Below are positions 25,941 through 37,560 of a stretch of DNA of 64,000 bases, piece after piece. The notes under the pieces were generated by a model that saw only the letters and a list, made by a program, of their open reading frames with translations, ran no database searches and was not told where the DNA came from. Made by a program: the position numbers and the translations under genes. The stretch spans positions 231,650,578 to 231,714,577 of the forward strand of contig CP136062.1 of NCBI GenBank assembly GCA_032622095.1. The letters are read 5' to 3'. This DNA is from Siphonodentalium dalli (taxonomy: Eukaryota; Mollusca; Scaphopoda; Gadilida; Siphonodentaliidae). Positions within the stretch are counted from its first letter, which is position 1; each line of letters begins with the position of its first letter.

Positions 25941-28034
25941 TCCTTATATTTATATATATTTAGCGAAAAAGCCACTTTTGTAAATGTATTTAAATTGAAT
26001 AGTGTATCGTGACAAAAACAGCCCAAAGTACCCAATAGCACCCTTGGCAAAAGTTAATAGGAACAATTTCTCTTCATATTGCAACCAGGTGATGTATTAA
26101 GTCAATCCTGCGCGAGTCCAAATGAGCCCAAAACATTACGCGTTCGTCTTTCCAAACCCAATGACGTATGGATGGTGTTGTGAGCTTGGTGTTATGAGCC
26201 GTTGCGCATTCACCGAGAAATAACTGCAACTAGCCACGTGGGCGCGGACCAATCAGTATGCTGGATTTAGTGATGACAACACTTAGTATGTAAATATATG
26301 TATTTGTAGCTGATTCTGACCAACATGCAGCATTTGAATGGATAACAATACTGTTATAACTGCCCCCCCCCCCCCCCGGTGATTAATTTGGACCGTACAT
26401 CTTAATAATATGTACATGATTAGTCATTCCGCTTTTCTGATGTCATTACAAGCATTCAAATCTTATTTTTCAGACAGGAGGAGCTGCCTGATTGGATTGA
26501 GACATACAAATTTCATTCAAGGCCTGATATCTGATAACCAATCATAGAATCATGTTTCCTGAGTGTTTCTTGCAGATAATGATTACACTTGATACCAATA
26601 TTATTAATTCTGTCCAAGACTGGATGAGGAAGGATTTCAAATGTTATTCGGTGTACATGTAACGGATACATGTAATCTAGATGTTATCGGTATTCGTCCA
26701 TGCATGACATAATGTGAGTTGTTGCTTTGTGACAGTCCTGGCTATATACATGTACCATATGTATACCAATGAATGGTATGCACTGAATTCAGTACTGTGC
26801 AGTGTGCAGCGAAGGGGAGGCTTTAATATATAACCAAATGATGACCAATGTCTTCATCAAAGGCAAAAATGACACATCCATTCCTTCCTTGATGGAGACC
26901 GATCAGTGACGTCTACATTTTATCAGACTTAGTGGTGAAAATCTTGGCAAGTGAAGTTAGTGAATTCAATTCTACAACATACATGTACATGTACCTGTAT
27001 GCTTCTGTATGTACCTGTATGAGTCTCAGAAAATGTGCACTATGGCATCCAGTGTATGCATAACCTTTGTTATACCGTACTTCATACTACATTGACCAGA
27101 ATATGGAGGTGTACCAGTTTCATATCTCTACACAAAGCACAACAGTACCCATGGATCAGTCTCAAGCCTTGTTTCTGAGCTTGTCTGAAGGATATGAACT
27201 TTTAAAGATATATTATTCACTTGTTCTGGTGCGTGAAACTGATCAGTTAGTACCAAGGCGCTATGCCAACTGGAAGAAGGTAGCATTCTACTAACATAGC
27301 CGAAAATCGAAAGCAAATCAACCGTATCACTCCATAGAACACATTGTCTGAACTACGCTCATTTGTGAATATTTACTACTCGATTCGGGGCGCATCTATC
27401 GGCGATAATATACGAAAACGAGTTCGCCTTTGATAGTTACTGCATTTAATTATGTATACGAATGATGGTGTGTGTTGTTAATTTGGATATAATATTTGTA
27501 AAAAGTACTACTTTGAACAAGATTATTCTCCATTTATATTTTATCACCCTATTGGAGTGTTTCACATCACTTTAAGTGACAAATTATTGCAGCATGTCAA
27601 TATAATCAGATTCATGTACATGTACACACATACAGGCCTTAAAATCCATCACAGAATAAAAATATTCTGATGTTCCTTTATCTTTGTCAACCTGCTGTAT
27701 CACCAAGTAATATGTACAAGGAGCTTAATGTGGCTTAGACATGTACCATACATGTACATTTAAAGACAGATAATCCGAGTTCACGCTCCTCAATTACCAT
27801 TTCTTTGGCTTCAGGGGTAAAAATAACTTATTCGAGTTGAGGAACACACCCTTTAAAGTTCTGAGTTAAAAAATATAATTTTTTGAAATCTGTTATTTTT
27901 CACCACCATGAATATTTCCCGGCCTAGCAAATATTCAATGAGTCGATTGACATAATCTTGATACCAAGTTGCGATGAACAAAATGTTGATTTATAACACG
28001 TTTTGGAAAATGTTACACTAGAGTTGACAGTAGT
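25941..28034. other. Intergenic, nothing recognised
   Basis: AT-rich sequence with a C run near 26363 and scattered acatgtacatg strings. The 75-residue frame at 27067-27294 has no recognisable feature. Confidence 0.4.
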
Positions 28035-28222
28035 TACAGTAATGCCCAAAGTAATTGACCACTTAACCACAGCAGAATTAAATGGCTTGTTGCCATTCAT
28101 CGGAAAGCTCTTGGGGAGAGCTTTCCGATGAATGGCAACAAGTCATATTTCCGACTAAATCCTGAAAAATTACCCATAATTCAGCTGTGGTTAAGTGGTC
28201 GATTACTTTGGCCATTACTGTA
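28035..28222. mobile_element. MITE with CAGT-type inverted ends and TA flanks (Tc1/mariner-like)
   Basis: The left end tacagtaatgcccaaagtaa, then gaccacttaaccac, is mirrored by gtggttaagtggtc and ggccattactgta at the right. The centre is a hairpin (ttgttgccattcatcgga / tccgatgaatggcaacaa). Ends beginning CAGT next to a TA target are typical of Tc1/mariner-derived MITEs. No transposase is present. Confidence 0.75.
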
Positions 28223-28485
28223 GCATTATGTTTTGGTAATTAATTGATTAAGAAATGTTGTTCTTAGAATCTGATGATATGGAGACCATGGAGAGATTGT
28301 TTACCTTTAATTGTCAATGTTGACTTTAAAGCATACTAGTAACATATGTTATGTTTATTTTATGTATCCCTGCATAAAATGGGGTGATAAATTTATATTA
28401 TACTCACATCTGGTCTTTTGATATTTTGTGAGTAATTTATATGAAAGAATGGCATTGCATGCTAGCAATTCTGATAAACATCACT

Positions 28486-28635
28486 GTTAAAATGAGGCTT
28501 GTTGCCATCCATCGGAAAGCTCTCAGAGAGCTTTCCGATGAATGGCAACAAGCCATATTTCCGACTAAATCCTGAAAAGTTACCCATAATTCTACTGTGT
28601 TTAAGGAGTCGATTATACTCGGGGGCATTACTGTA
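28486..28635. mobile_element. Left-truncated copy of the same TA-flanked MITE
   Basis: It carries the same central hairpin (cttgttgccatccatcgga / tccgatgaatggcaacaag) and right end (cattactgta), but the left terminal repeat is missing. Confidence 0.7.
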
Positions 28636-28764
28636 TTCGATATCTCAAGCTGTTGCATACCGAAAAGACTTGGGCTAGTACCTGAACAGTAAACCTGCAA
28701 TCTGCATGATTCATGAAACAGCTATTGAAACCATGCTGTATATACACAGAATTACACAATTTTG

Positions 28765-28985
28765 TTTATGGGTTTGTTGATATGACACGAGTGCTAGCGC
28801 ACAATGACGGAATGAACAGCACACCCTAGAGTTCTATCTTTCCTCAATGGCACAAGTGCCGTATCAACAAATCCATTAATACAAGTGTCTTTCTGTGTTT
28901 ATTACACATCACCCGTCCTAGAATATGTGCATTTAAAAATACAGGGTTACGATGTTTATTAAGGCACATACAGTGCTTGTTTTGT
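28765..28985. repeat. Dispersed repeat, copy 1
   Basis: It resembles 37325-37560 in the same orientation. Shared landmarks are gggtttgttga versus gggtttattga, gagtgctagcgca versus gagtgctatcgca, cacccgtccta and aggcacatac. The family is unknown. Confidence 0.6.
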
Positions 28986-29303
28986 CATGTGTGATGATTT
29001 TGTTTCCTATCGTTTGAACTGGATACTCAAATAACAGAAATTGTTATATATTTTTTTAGCAACCGACAGATTTGAGGTAACTCTTTCTATAAATATATTG
29101 AAAATCATGTGTCGGGATGTAATTATTAGCAATCAATATATTTTTTGTTGCATATATAGGTTTATACAATTTTAAGAGGCAGAACAAGATACAGGTACTT
29201 TGTATAGTTTCATTTCGCGAATGTACACAGTATCTTGTTTGGCCTCTTGCAATTTTAGAAACCCATAACTGTAACGAGAAATTGTTGATTGTATATTTAA
29301 AGT

Positions 29304-29804
29304 TTAAAGGTACGGGAGGCCTTGGCGGTGGGTATGCTGTGAAAATATTTCCACCGGTCAAAAACCGCCACAAACAGAAATAATATTAAAATGTAGACAG
29401 ACTTTGTCCGTATACAAATAAGAAATATCGCATAAACAGTATGTTATTGTCATATGTTTGACCATTCTTATGTAAACAAAAGCATAAAAAGGTACTTTCC
29501 TGGTGTTTGTTTATATTATGATGGTAAACATAAAGAGCGTTCATTGTTGCTGAATTTTGATATGGAACGAATAAAGAGCATTTATATGATTTGTGTGTGA
29601 TTAGCCAGTAACACTGTGCTGCCTTCTGTAACACAATCAGGCTCCTGCTTAGGTAAAATATAGTAGGTCTTTATGATAGCATGCTGTTTACGCGATGGTC
29701 ATGGTATATATGAACAAAACTCTATGCGTTTTAATGTTTTTCTGTTTACGGTGATTGAAACAAATATGAATATTTTCGACAACTAAGGCCTCCCGTGCCT
29801 TTAA
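29304..29804. mobile_element. 501-bp MITE with 16-bp inverted ends and TTAA on both sides
   Basis: The left side is ttaaaggtacgggaggcctt and the right side aaggcctcccgtgcctttaa, giving a 16-bp terminal repeat with one mismatch and TTAA at 29304-29307 and 29801-29804. A partial copy in inverse orientation lies at 14664-15047. The TTAA target suggests mobilisation by a piggyBac-like enzyme; that is an inference. Confidence 0.8.
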
Positions 29805-29929
29805 GCCCCCTTATTGTCTCTATTATACATTTAACAATGATATTTACAAAGAAGTTTTTATATTCAGAATAAATGTCAATTGTATATTTTAAAACACAAT
29901 TGAAATTATATATTAATTTAAAATTAAAT

Positions 29930-30438
29930 GTTTTTCTTAATTAAGAATTGTTTTCTAATGTATCTTTCCTAATTGGGGAAAATATTCCTAGTTAAGAAAA
30001 CTTGTTTTCCTTACTTAGATTTATTTTCCTGCTTGAGAAAATCACTTAAGAAAAAATATCTTGACGATATTTCTAACTATAGAAAATATAATTTCTTGTT
30101 CTAGATTAATTGTATAGCTTTCTTAAATTTCTAGCTATTCTCCCAAGATAATCGCAGTATCTTAAACTTATCTTATTTCAAGAAAAATAAACTTATGTGA
30201 GAAAAACAATCTTTCCTACATTAAGAAAAAAAATCTATACTAAGATTTTTTTACTAGGATTTTCTTACTAAGATTACTGTGTTTTCTTAAAGAAATTTTC
30301 TCAGACAAGAAATTTTTCCACCCTTTCATTTCTTGACCTAGAAAATATGTTTTTCTTATTTTTCTAGCTATTCTCCCAAGATAATATCTCATTTCAAGAT
30401 TTTTTTTTTCCTGAATTGAGAAAATATTTTTGGCAGTG
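29930..30438. repeat. AT-rich TTTTCTTAA repeat ending in TTTTTGGCAGTG
   Basis: Dense ttttctta / taagaaaa motifs occur throughout. The right end ttttggcagtg complements the start of the 17962 segment. Confidence 0.6.
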
Positions 30439-30471
30439 TGGTTCAGAACTCACCCTCACTACTCTTGGCAT

Positions 30472-30753
30472 TCACAGCAACCCTTGAATATTATTATACA
30501 CAACAGCATGAATATCTCCAATTACGCGTTCCAATACAAACCCAAGTCGCCACCTCGATGATAGACATTTGACACAGTATTTTTTGAGATGGAACGTCGC
30601 CATGAAGGGTGCACCATTGCAGAGCGATTGACACCAGTCGGTTGTTTGCGGGGACTCCAATATTGTAGCGAAAGAGGAGTAACTCAATAGCTGCTGACAG
30701 ATGATATCAGATTCTTCATGCTGAACATGTCTTGATTGGAATAATACGACCAA
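30472..30753 (-). other. Unrecognised 93-codon minus-strand frame next to a splice-donor-like site
   Basis: The frame has no recognised domain. Downstream on the minus strand, attcaagggttgct leads within ~30 bases to gagggtgagtt, a good donor consensus near 30449-30454. However, the frame stops before reaching it, and the other frames also contain stops. A similar stretch (attcaagggttgct ... cgagggtaggtt) occurs near 42333-42372 on the minus strand. This may be a shared exon relic or a dispersed repeat. Confidence 0.2.
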
Positions 30754-30864
30754 GATCGCGAAAAGAATTCCTCGTCGTTGCTAGAGGGTCTCTGTGGGGG
30801 AAGGGATGCACAACTTTGAATTTCTAATTGCACGGCACACACGCACACAGTGGAAGCTAGGGGA

Positions 30865-31080
30865 ACTTATTCCTTTCATGATGGGAACAGCGCTGGTGCG
30901 ATATTAAAGATCCCGTGCAAGTGCATTGTCTTATACATGTGAGTCTGCCATATATAAGAGAATGCATTCGCTTACAATGGCAAGATAATATTGTTAGGCC
31001 CATGTATTCTCTTATATTTGCGAGGCTCCATATGGGAGACTCGCATACATGTATATAAAATAATGCATTGGCACAGGGTT
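30865..31080. mobile_element. TTAA-type MITE copy with two palindromic cores
   Basis: The left end (cctttcatgatgggaac, then gcgctggtgc) is a decayed match to the end at 21155-21204. Two palindromic cores of the catctcttatata type follow, with the second bounded by ggcacaggg and then ttttcgtaaaa. Confidence 0.6.
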
Positions 31081-31239
31081 TTCGTAAAAAATCAGAAAGC
31101 TCTAGTCATGGAAGGTTTAAATCACCACAATCACATTCCTGAAAGTTTCCAACTATCAACTCGGTCACATATTTTGACTGAAAGAAGCAATAATTATTTG
31201 AACAGTGTAAATGTTTCATTTAAGTTTTTTCTGTAGCAC

Positions 31240-31450
31240 ATGTATGTTGCGCTAGACTGTCTTTTATCTATGCGAGTATCCCAAATGGAGCCTGGCATAT
31301 ATAAGATAATGCACTGGTTACAATGTCATGGTAATTATTGTTAGGGGCCAATGTATTCTCTTATATATGCGAGGCTCTCTATTGGAGACTCGTATACATA
31401 AGAGAATGCATGTGGCACAGGGTTTTCGCAAAATTTCAGGAAGGTCCTAT
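31240..31450. mobile_element. Second copy of the preceding MITE
   Basis: It shows the same order as 30865-31080: a degenerate palindrome around 31265-31310, then gttacaatgtcatggtaa, a second palindrome and ggcacagggttttcgcaaa. Confidence 0.6.
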
Positions 31451-31570
31451 ATATGATTTACACATTGTTGTGTATTTTAGGCATTAAGATTGCATATTGC
31501 ACATTGCTGTTTGATACAATATTCTGGATGGTAAGATTGTTATTTGAACAGTATAAGTTACTATGTTTTC

Positions 31571-31690
31571 TGCCAGATTCATAGTATCATGTCACTGGTC
31601 TGGAAGTTACATTCAACCGAGCCACCACATGCAGCGGCGAGGTTGAATATAATTTCCAGGCCGGGAACATGACACCATGCAACTTGGCAG
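31571..31690. repeat. Foldback element with ~50-bp imperfect arms
   Basis: ctgccagattcatagtatca at the left is mirrored by acaccatgcaacttggcag at the right. Inner arms are gttacattcaacc and ggttgaatataat. Confidence 0.7.
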
Positions 31691-31752
31691 GAACGCCCAG
31701 AATCGTTGGCGGGAGTTATATAGCTTGTATGTCTTCAGAGTAGGTCAAATGA
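31690..31752. repeat. Inverted copy of the dispersed segment at 17395-17460
   Basis: cgcccagaatcgttggcggg and gcttgtatgtcttc are the complements of the 17.4 kb segment. Confidence 0.7.
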
Positions 31753-31991
31753 AAGCGTTACGTATATGAACATAGAGGGAGTCTTTCCGAAGCATGATGA
31801 TGTCAAACATGGATTTATCACATAATTTGGCCATAAAAGCAGTTTCATAATTATCGGTAATAGACACGTTTAATATCAGCGCGTGCGTCACGGCGTTCTT
31901 CAAATAACTTGCGATCGCTGTAGTTTATGATTGTTGTTTTCGATGAATATTTCGCGTTGCTTCGGGTTTATTTGATCATGTGATAAAAGGT

Positions 31992-32132
31992 ATCTCACAC
32001 TCGTCCTATTTTATACGTAATTTATCAACCTCGTCCTCTAAATTCTATTTGAGCCTCGGTAAACCTCGGCTCAAATCGAATTTAGTGAACTCGGTTGATA
32101 AATTCCGTATAAAATAGAAACTCATGTGAGAT
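31992..32132. repeat. 141-bp palindromic foldback element
   Basis: The left arm runs atctcacactcgtcctattt ... taaattctatttgagcctcg. The right arm is its imperfect complement, ending catgtgagat, and the spacer is only a few bases. Confidence 0.8.
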
Positions 32133-32364
32133 CCTCTATATATCAAAGGTCCGTTATATGTCAAAGCAACGAGATGTATAAGTAAACAAAGCCTATATAG
32201 TTTTCCAGAGAACTTCTATTTGTCGCGCTATCAGAAAATTCATGTAAACAGAACATTCAACGATTGCATCACCACTGTACCATTTTCTATCACGGTAGAT
32301 GATATCATTTTGAAAAAAAGACTAAGTTCGGACATGTCAGGCGATCGATCACATTCAGGGTTAT

Positions 32365-32688
32365 ATTGATTGATTGATTGAATGGGTTTATTGTCGCTTT
32401 AGCAACTAAGGCCATATCACGACATTGCCAGTTTTAGTGGTGGAGGAAATCCGCACACTTGCGACTAATCTAACTGTGATTTCAATGGCTGATAAACTCG
32501 TCAACCATGTGCGGCAAACCACCGGCCATCGGCGAGTAACTGGTAACTCCACCAGATAATGATTTCGAGTTACAAAGTCCACGATGGAAACATCTGGATT
32601 TGAACCCTTATCGCCAGCGCTGGAGGGCGAAACGGCTTCGAGTTGTACCCCTAACCGATTGAGTCACCGAGGCCGAGGGGTATACGTT
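32365..32688 (-). mobile_element. tRNA-derived SINE
   Basis: Read on the minus strand, the 5' part carries tRNA-like internal promoter boxes: an A box (tgactcaatcgg, 32655-32666) and a B box (ggttcaaatcc, 32596-32606) about 50 bases apart. A conserved-looking body (gtgcggatttcctccacca-like) follows, and the element ends with the simple tail aatcaatcaatcaat at 32365-32381. The head does not fold as a complete tRNA, so a functional tRNA gene is unlikely. Such SINEs are mobilised by a partner LINE. A family name is not assigned. Confidence 0.8.
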
Positions 32689-32744
32689 AATGCCCGGTCT
32701 ATACGTGTACAAGTAGTACTTCTTTTGAATGAACGTCCGTTACA

Positions 32745-32808
32745 GAAGAGCAATGGAGCGGGACTCGGCCCAAAAACAGCATCATCCCAACCGATATCAC
32801 AAGCTGTT
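32745..32808. repeat. Direct copy of the dispersed segment at 17474-17530
   Basis: The shared sequence is ggactcggcccaaaa ... caaccgatatcacaagc. Confidence 0.7.
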
Positions 32809-33961
32809 GTTGACCGAGAAGACTTGATCTAATTGTAAGGGAAATTTGTCACAATTTGCATTTGGCAGCATCTGAAATCTGACGGAATCTCACGTCACAA
32901 CAGCATGGTTGTCACATATATACATACATATAGTCTGGACCGGACCAGACATGTCCAGCTCGCACTGGACAGGTCCAGAAGGGGTGGTCCGATCCCCGTT
33001 CCGGTACAGCCGTGGACCGGTACCGGGCCAGTTTTTGCGGACCGTTCCGCATCACTAGAAGCTCCTGTCATGGAGGGGTTAAGTGATCCTCCTAATCTTT
33101 GCGATCCATCGATGGATTGGTTATTCAAAGAACACCACATGCAAGACGAACCCATCGGACGATGCTGATTTCGACTGATCAGTTTATGGAAGAAAGATAA
33201 CTCTATATGCCGGAGTTAATGGTCCCATGTGACCATAGATAACACCATCCCGCTGTATAATGGACACTGATATCTCATGGGGCGGCTATTTATTGCACGA
33301 TTTTAGTGATTGCCACGATCATGACTCAGGAAGTCACCTATAAAATTTGTTCTCTCTCAAATTGCTATTCCCTGATGGTTGTGTGAAAACATTTTTCGCC
33401 ATTAATTCTGCTACGAAGGTAACGATAGCCTGAACACACAGTAGAACCAGTCACGACAGTGTATACACCCACTCGTTTTGTAAACGGCCATCCATACAAA
33501 TGTAGAATACAGTCGCAGTGTTTCTGAATTTTACACCACGAGTGGGATTGATGAGTTACCATACGAAATTCTTTATATGATGATCCTACCAATAATAATA
33601 ATATTAGAATGTTAGAACTTAAAACATCGAATAAATTTGTAAACACGTCAACCCTCCGTTACATTAGTACTGTTATCTGGCGAAGGGATACGGAACCTGA
33701 TGGAATCGTAAAAGTGAATAAAAAACCAAATAGCTGGTCACACAATATCACATATTTATGAAAGTATCACTAATATTTTGTTTAATAACGTGTCAACTTT
33801 GAACTATATTTTCCACGAGGTCACGCGCATTGTAGTCCCTACTGTAGGTATATCACTTTGCCGTTCAAATGAATTGGAAACGTTTATACTTGTAACGTGC
33901 CTTTATAGCTACATTGGCGATTTAAACCATTGCTATGTAACCAAACTGTTACAGTGATTTA
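32809..33961. other. Intergenic; contains one arm of a foldback family
   Basis: A GC-richer stretch near 32930-33060 (repeated ggtccag / ggaccgg) is not identified. 33500-33560 (gcagtgtttctgaattttac ... cgagtgggattgatga) resembles one arm of the palindrome at 36208-36349. No gene is seen. Confidence 0.45.
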
Positions 33962-34349
33962 TTAACCCTTTACCCAACAAACCGGCCAAAACCGGCCAAA
34001 TAAAGCTTCAACAGCCTAAAATATCTTCGGTCTGTCTCAATAGAACCATACAAATATGGATATCATTGGAACCGGCTCCTTGACCACATTGTGATAGTTA
34101 CAGTTATGCCCTGTGCCAATGCATTCTCTTATATATGCGAGTCGACCATAGGTCGCCTCGCATATATAAGAGAATGCATTGGCCTAAACAAAATCTTTTT
34201 TTAACACTTTTTACCATTTTTTCTTACATTCTTTAACAATTTTATAATTTTTAATGTGTTAAGCCAATGCATTCTCTTATATATGCGAGGCGACCTATGG
34301 TCGACTCGCATATATAAGAGAATGCATTGGCACAGGGCCCTTCTATTAA
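33962..34349 (-). mobile_element. TTAA-type MITE, inverse-orientation copy of the 42580 element
   Basis: It begins ttaaccctttacccaacaaa, and its first ~145 bp are the reverse complement of 42835-42979. The two palindromic cores (near 34115-34183 and 34264-34330) and the filler between them are also the reverse complement of the 42.6 kb element. The final TTAA-proximal end has decayed: after ggcacagggcc it reads cttctattaac. Confidence 0.85.
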
Positions 34350-34558
34350 CAAACATCTATATAGTAAGTTCAATTATTGCACACTCTTCTATTTATTTTT
34401 TCAAAACACAACAAACTACAGAAGATTTCAAAACGTTCAATACAAAATTCAATACAAACCGATTTCATCAACAACGTCACTGACAACTTTAACAGAACAT
34501 GTCTTCACTGAATTATGAGGTATAGTCTACATAAGACATTTGTCAAATTAAATATAGA

Positions 34559-34669
34559 GAATATCCGCATAGTGTAGCGATTATGTGGGCATCTATTCTG
34601 CGAGCCGAATAGATGCCAACATACGAGCAAAAATAAATTATCTGTTCAGCTACACTATGTGGATGTTCT
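34559..34669. repeat. Foldback element
   Basis: Outer arms are gaatatccgcatagtgtagc / gctacactatgtggatgttc. Inner arms are gggcatctattc / gaatagatgcc. Confidence 0.75.
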
Positions 34670-36207
34670 GTTTATCCACCGAACAAATTTCAATGTATTT
34701 TATCGCAGTTTTTGTCAAAAACATCGCAAAACTCACAGACTGCTTACAAAGAAGCTAAACTACTTAGCGACTTTATCTGTATAGTAGAGACTAATTAATT
34801 ATGAAACAGTTTTGTATTCATGCGACTGCACGGCGAAATAATCCGCTTTATAATTTCTAAATTATGCCGGAAAAATATCATAGTATCGTGTAATTTCTTA
34901 TAAAATAAAGTAAAGTTCAAATTTAAAACTGAAGTGTACGAGTATAGCAGTTGTGTGAATTTAGTTGTTTGCGCTTGACACTTATTAATGCAAAGTTCTT
35001 GAAAGTCTGAACTTAATAGCAGTAGCACTAGCTCCAAGATCGGTAGTGCAAATGCACCAGCTCACGGAAGAATATCGTATATACTTTATATTAACTAACT
35101 GCCAATATTGCTTAATCAAGTTATAGACTTCACCAACTGAACATTGAAAAATCCTATTTGAGAGCGTTTTGGGGCGCATCGTTTGGTGTTTTAGAAATGA
35201 GTCGCCACCGATTGCACGAAAATACGTTATGGATATTGACGTTTCTAAGGACGCTGTCGCTAACAACGGAAACCAGCAGGGTACGTTCTAATGATGCTCC
35301 ATAACGTTGTTACGATCCAGTGACGTCACTTACGAACTGCTGGAGGTCAGCTGGACCAAGTTCTTGTAACCTTTCTTATTAAGTTTATCTGTCTAGTAGA
35401 GGATACTTTATCTGTCTAGTAGAGGATACTTTATACCATGACTCCCTATTGTACTGTGTACAAACATGCTATATAATAAATTTGTGCTGTACACCCTACT
35501 GTGTGTGAACAGGAGTCCGACCGTGGGTAACACGTTTCTACTGTGGGTAACAAGTTTGAATGGCATTTCAATGGTTAAAGTTTATACCCATAGTAGAACT
35601 ACATTTGAGTTGACCTTTCATTAACCTTCCGTGACCTCGATCAAAATGACTCTATTTTTAAAATGTAGCGCCTCGCGATGAAAACAATTTGATACTTTCG
35701 ATTCAATTGAATATTATACTCACTAATGCGATAAAAAAAGAACAGTTAATTCCGTGGAAATCACATCCAGATCAACAAATTGAACATATATTTCAAGAAA
35801 TAGACGTAAAAAACTCGAACAACAAACTGTGGATTTCAAAATGACTTTCGTGGTTTCCTGTTGACTGTACGGCGGAGAAAAAAAAGTTCCCACAATGTGT
35901 TATATTTATATTCATTAAATTCGTATTCCCATATATATATATATATATGTTGTTTATTTTATGGCGGTTTTATTTCAGTTTATTGTGAATTGGCTACAAT
36001 GATACCATATTCGTACAATTGAATGTTGACCTAATTCAATGTATCAATACGCCTGATCAGCTGTGATAGTGTACGTCGATGTACGGCCAAGTGTGGGGAA
36101 CACAGCGGGGATGATTGTGAATGGTGCGACAGAATCATCTTAATTTAAGTGGGTTTATTTCGATTTCATAGCATTTTTTGCTACTGTACCGGTCATGGTA
36201 TAAACAA
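34670..36207. other. Intergenic; short direct repeats and an (AT)n run at ~35933-35948
   Basis: The motif ttatctgtctagtagagga is tandemly duplicated near 35384-35430 and recurs near 36357. An ATG frame near 35196 (MSRHRLHENTLWILTF...) has a signal-peptide-like hydrophobic stretch and a donor-like gtacgt downstream, but nothing supports it further. No gene is called. Confidence 0.4.
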
Positions 36208-36349
36208 AATACACACGTAGTGTTTCTGAATACCAAATTTACACCACTCGTGGGATTGATGATTTAGCACACTCGCTAAAGCTCGTGTGGTAAATCATCA
36301 ATCCCACTCGTGGTGTAAAGTTGGTATTCAGAAACACTACGTGTGTATT
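36208..36349. repeat. 142-bp palindromic foldback element
   Basis: The left arm aatacacacgtagtgtttct ... cactcgtgggattgatgatt is mirrored by a right arm ending gaaacactacgtgtgtatt, with about 20 bp at the centre. Confidence 0.88.
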
Positions 36350-36821
36350 CTATATTTATCTGTCTAGTAGACGGATTGAGGCGTGGTTTATCTAATGGGC
36401 TTTATATCTATAGTAGGGAGGGGTAGGAGGTGGATAAAATAAAATATGGCCCTAAATTTAAGTATATTACAAGCTACAATCTTCATAGAACAACACGGAT
36501 GTTTGTCGTGCCGCGAGGTAAAAATCGAATCTATTTTCGTTGCAATAACGTTAACCAGTTCACGCACTTATAATTGAGTCGTTCTCTCTACATATTTTAG
36601 TTTGAATATGATTGAATACTCGTTTTCATTGAATAAATAGTTAACTAATATTTTATCGAATGTGCTATGATGCCTGATCGGGGGGTGTTTCTAACAAGAT
36701 GCCCAGTAAGTTTAACAGAGAACTGACAGTCAGTATTGACCGAAACAGTACCGTTTAAACTATGGACTCAGGCACGATGAGCACCATAATTAATAACCTG
36801 AATGAATCGATTGTCGGCATA

Positions 36822-37080
36822 AAGCGATGAATATCGAACTGTACAGAAATCACCGCATGATTGAAATATAAGCGATGAATATCGAACTGTACAGAAATCA
36901 CCGCATGATTGAAATATAAGCGATGAATATCGAACTGTACAGAAATCACCGCATGATTGAAATATAAGCGATGAATATCGTACTGTACAGATATATACGG
37001 CAGGATTGAAATATAAGCGATGAATATCAAACTGTACAGAAATACACAACAGGATTGAAATATAAGCGATGAATATACTC
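36822..37080. repeat. 48-bp minisatellite, about 5.4 units
   Basis: Units start at 36822, 36870, 36918, 36966, 37014 and 37062 (aagcgatgaatatcgaactg...). Because 48 is divisible by three, two minus-strand frames stay open for ~113 codons with a 16-residue repeat. Being open in two frames at once argues for repeat geometry rather than selection. Confidence 0.93.
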
Positions 37081-37189
37081 TGAAAATATTTTCGGACAAA
37101 ACAAAACAAATGTTAACACGTTCTCATGCTGTACTAATTTGGTCCTGTGGCATCTAGTTTAAATTCGTCGAATGACAGATTACAAGCCG

Positions 37190-37290
37190 AGATCACCACA
37201 CCATCATTGCTGAGAGATCACCACAGCATCATTGCTGAGATATCACCACACCATCATTGCTGAGAGATCACCACACCATCATTGCTGAAG
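37190..37290. repeat. ~26-bp minisatellite, four copies
   Basis: The unit is gagatcaccacaccatcatt followed by gctga, with minor variation. Confidence 0.9.
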
Positions 37291-37324
37291 ATGCCCGTGT
37301 GACCATACATACACATAACGACAT

Positions 37325-37560
37325 GTGTGTGTTAATGGGTTTATTGAAACGGAATGAGTGCTATCGCAGAATGATAGAACGAGAGGCAAAGCTGTGAGCT
37401 CTATCCGTACGCGATGGCACACGTATTGACAACCCCATTAACACACGTGTCGTTCTCCGTTTATTTCACGCCACCCGTCCTAAAACCGTGAATAATTAAA
37501 AAACTGGTTACAAGGTTGATTCAGGCACATACATGTACATGAAGGGAACGTCATTTACGT
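37325..37560. repeat. Dispersed repeat, copy 2
   Basis: It pairs with 28765-28985; both carry cacccgtccta and aggcacatac after a gggttt(g/a)ttga start. Confidence 0.6.

Noticed and set aside
32576-32680. Functional tRNA gene
   Set aside because: A and B boxes are present but the sequence does not form a full cloverleaf, and it continues into a SINE body and tail.
32584-32832. 82-codon plus-strand frame
   Set aside because: Lies antisense over the tRNA-derived head of a SINE.
36755-37109. Two ~113-residue repeat proteins on the minus strand
   Set aside because: Generated by a 48-bp minisatellite that is open in two frames at once; no sign of selection on either.
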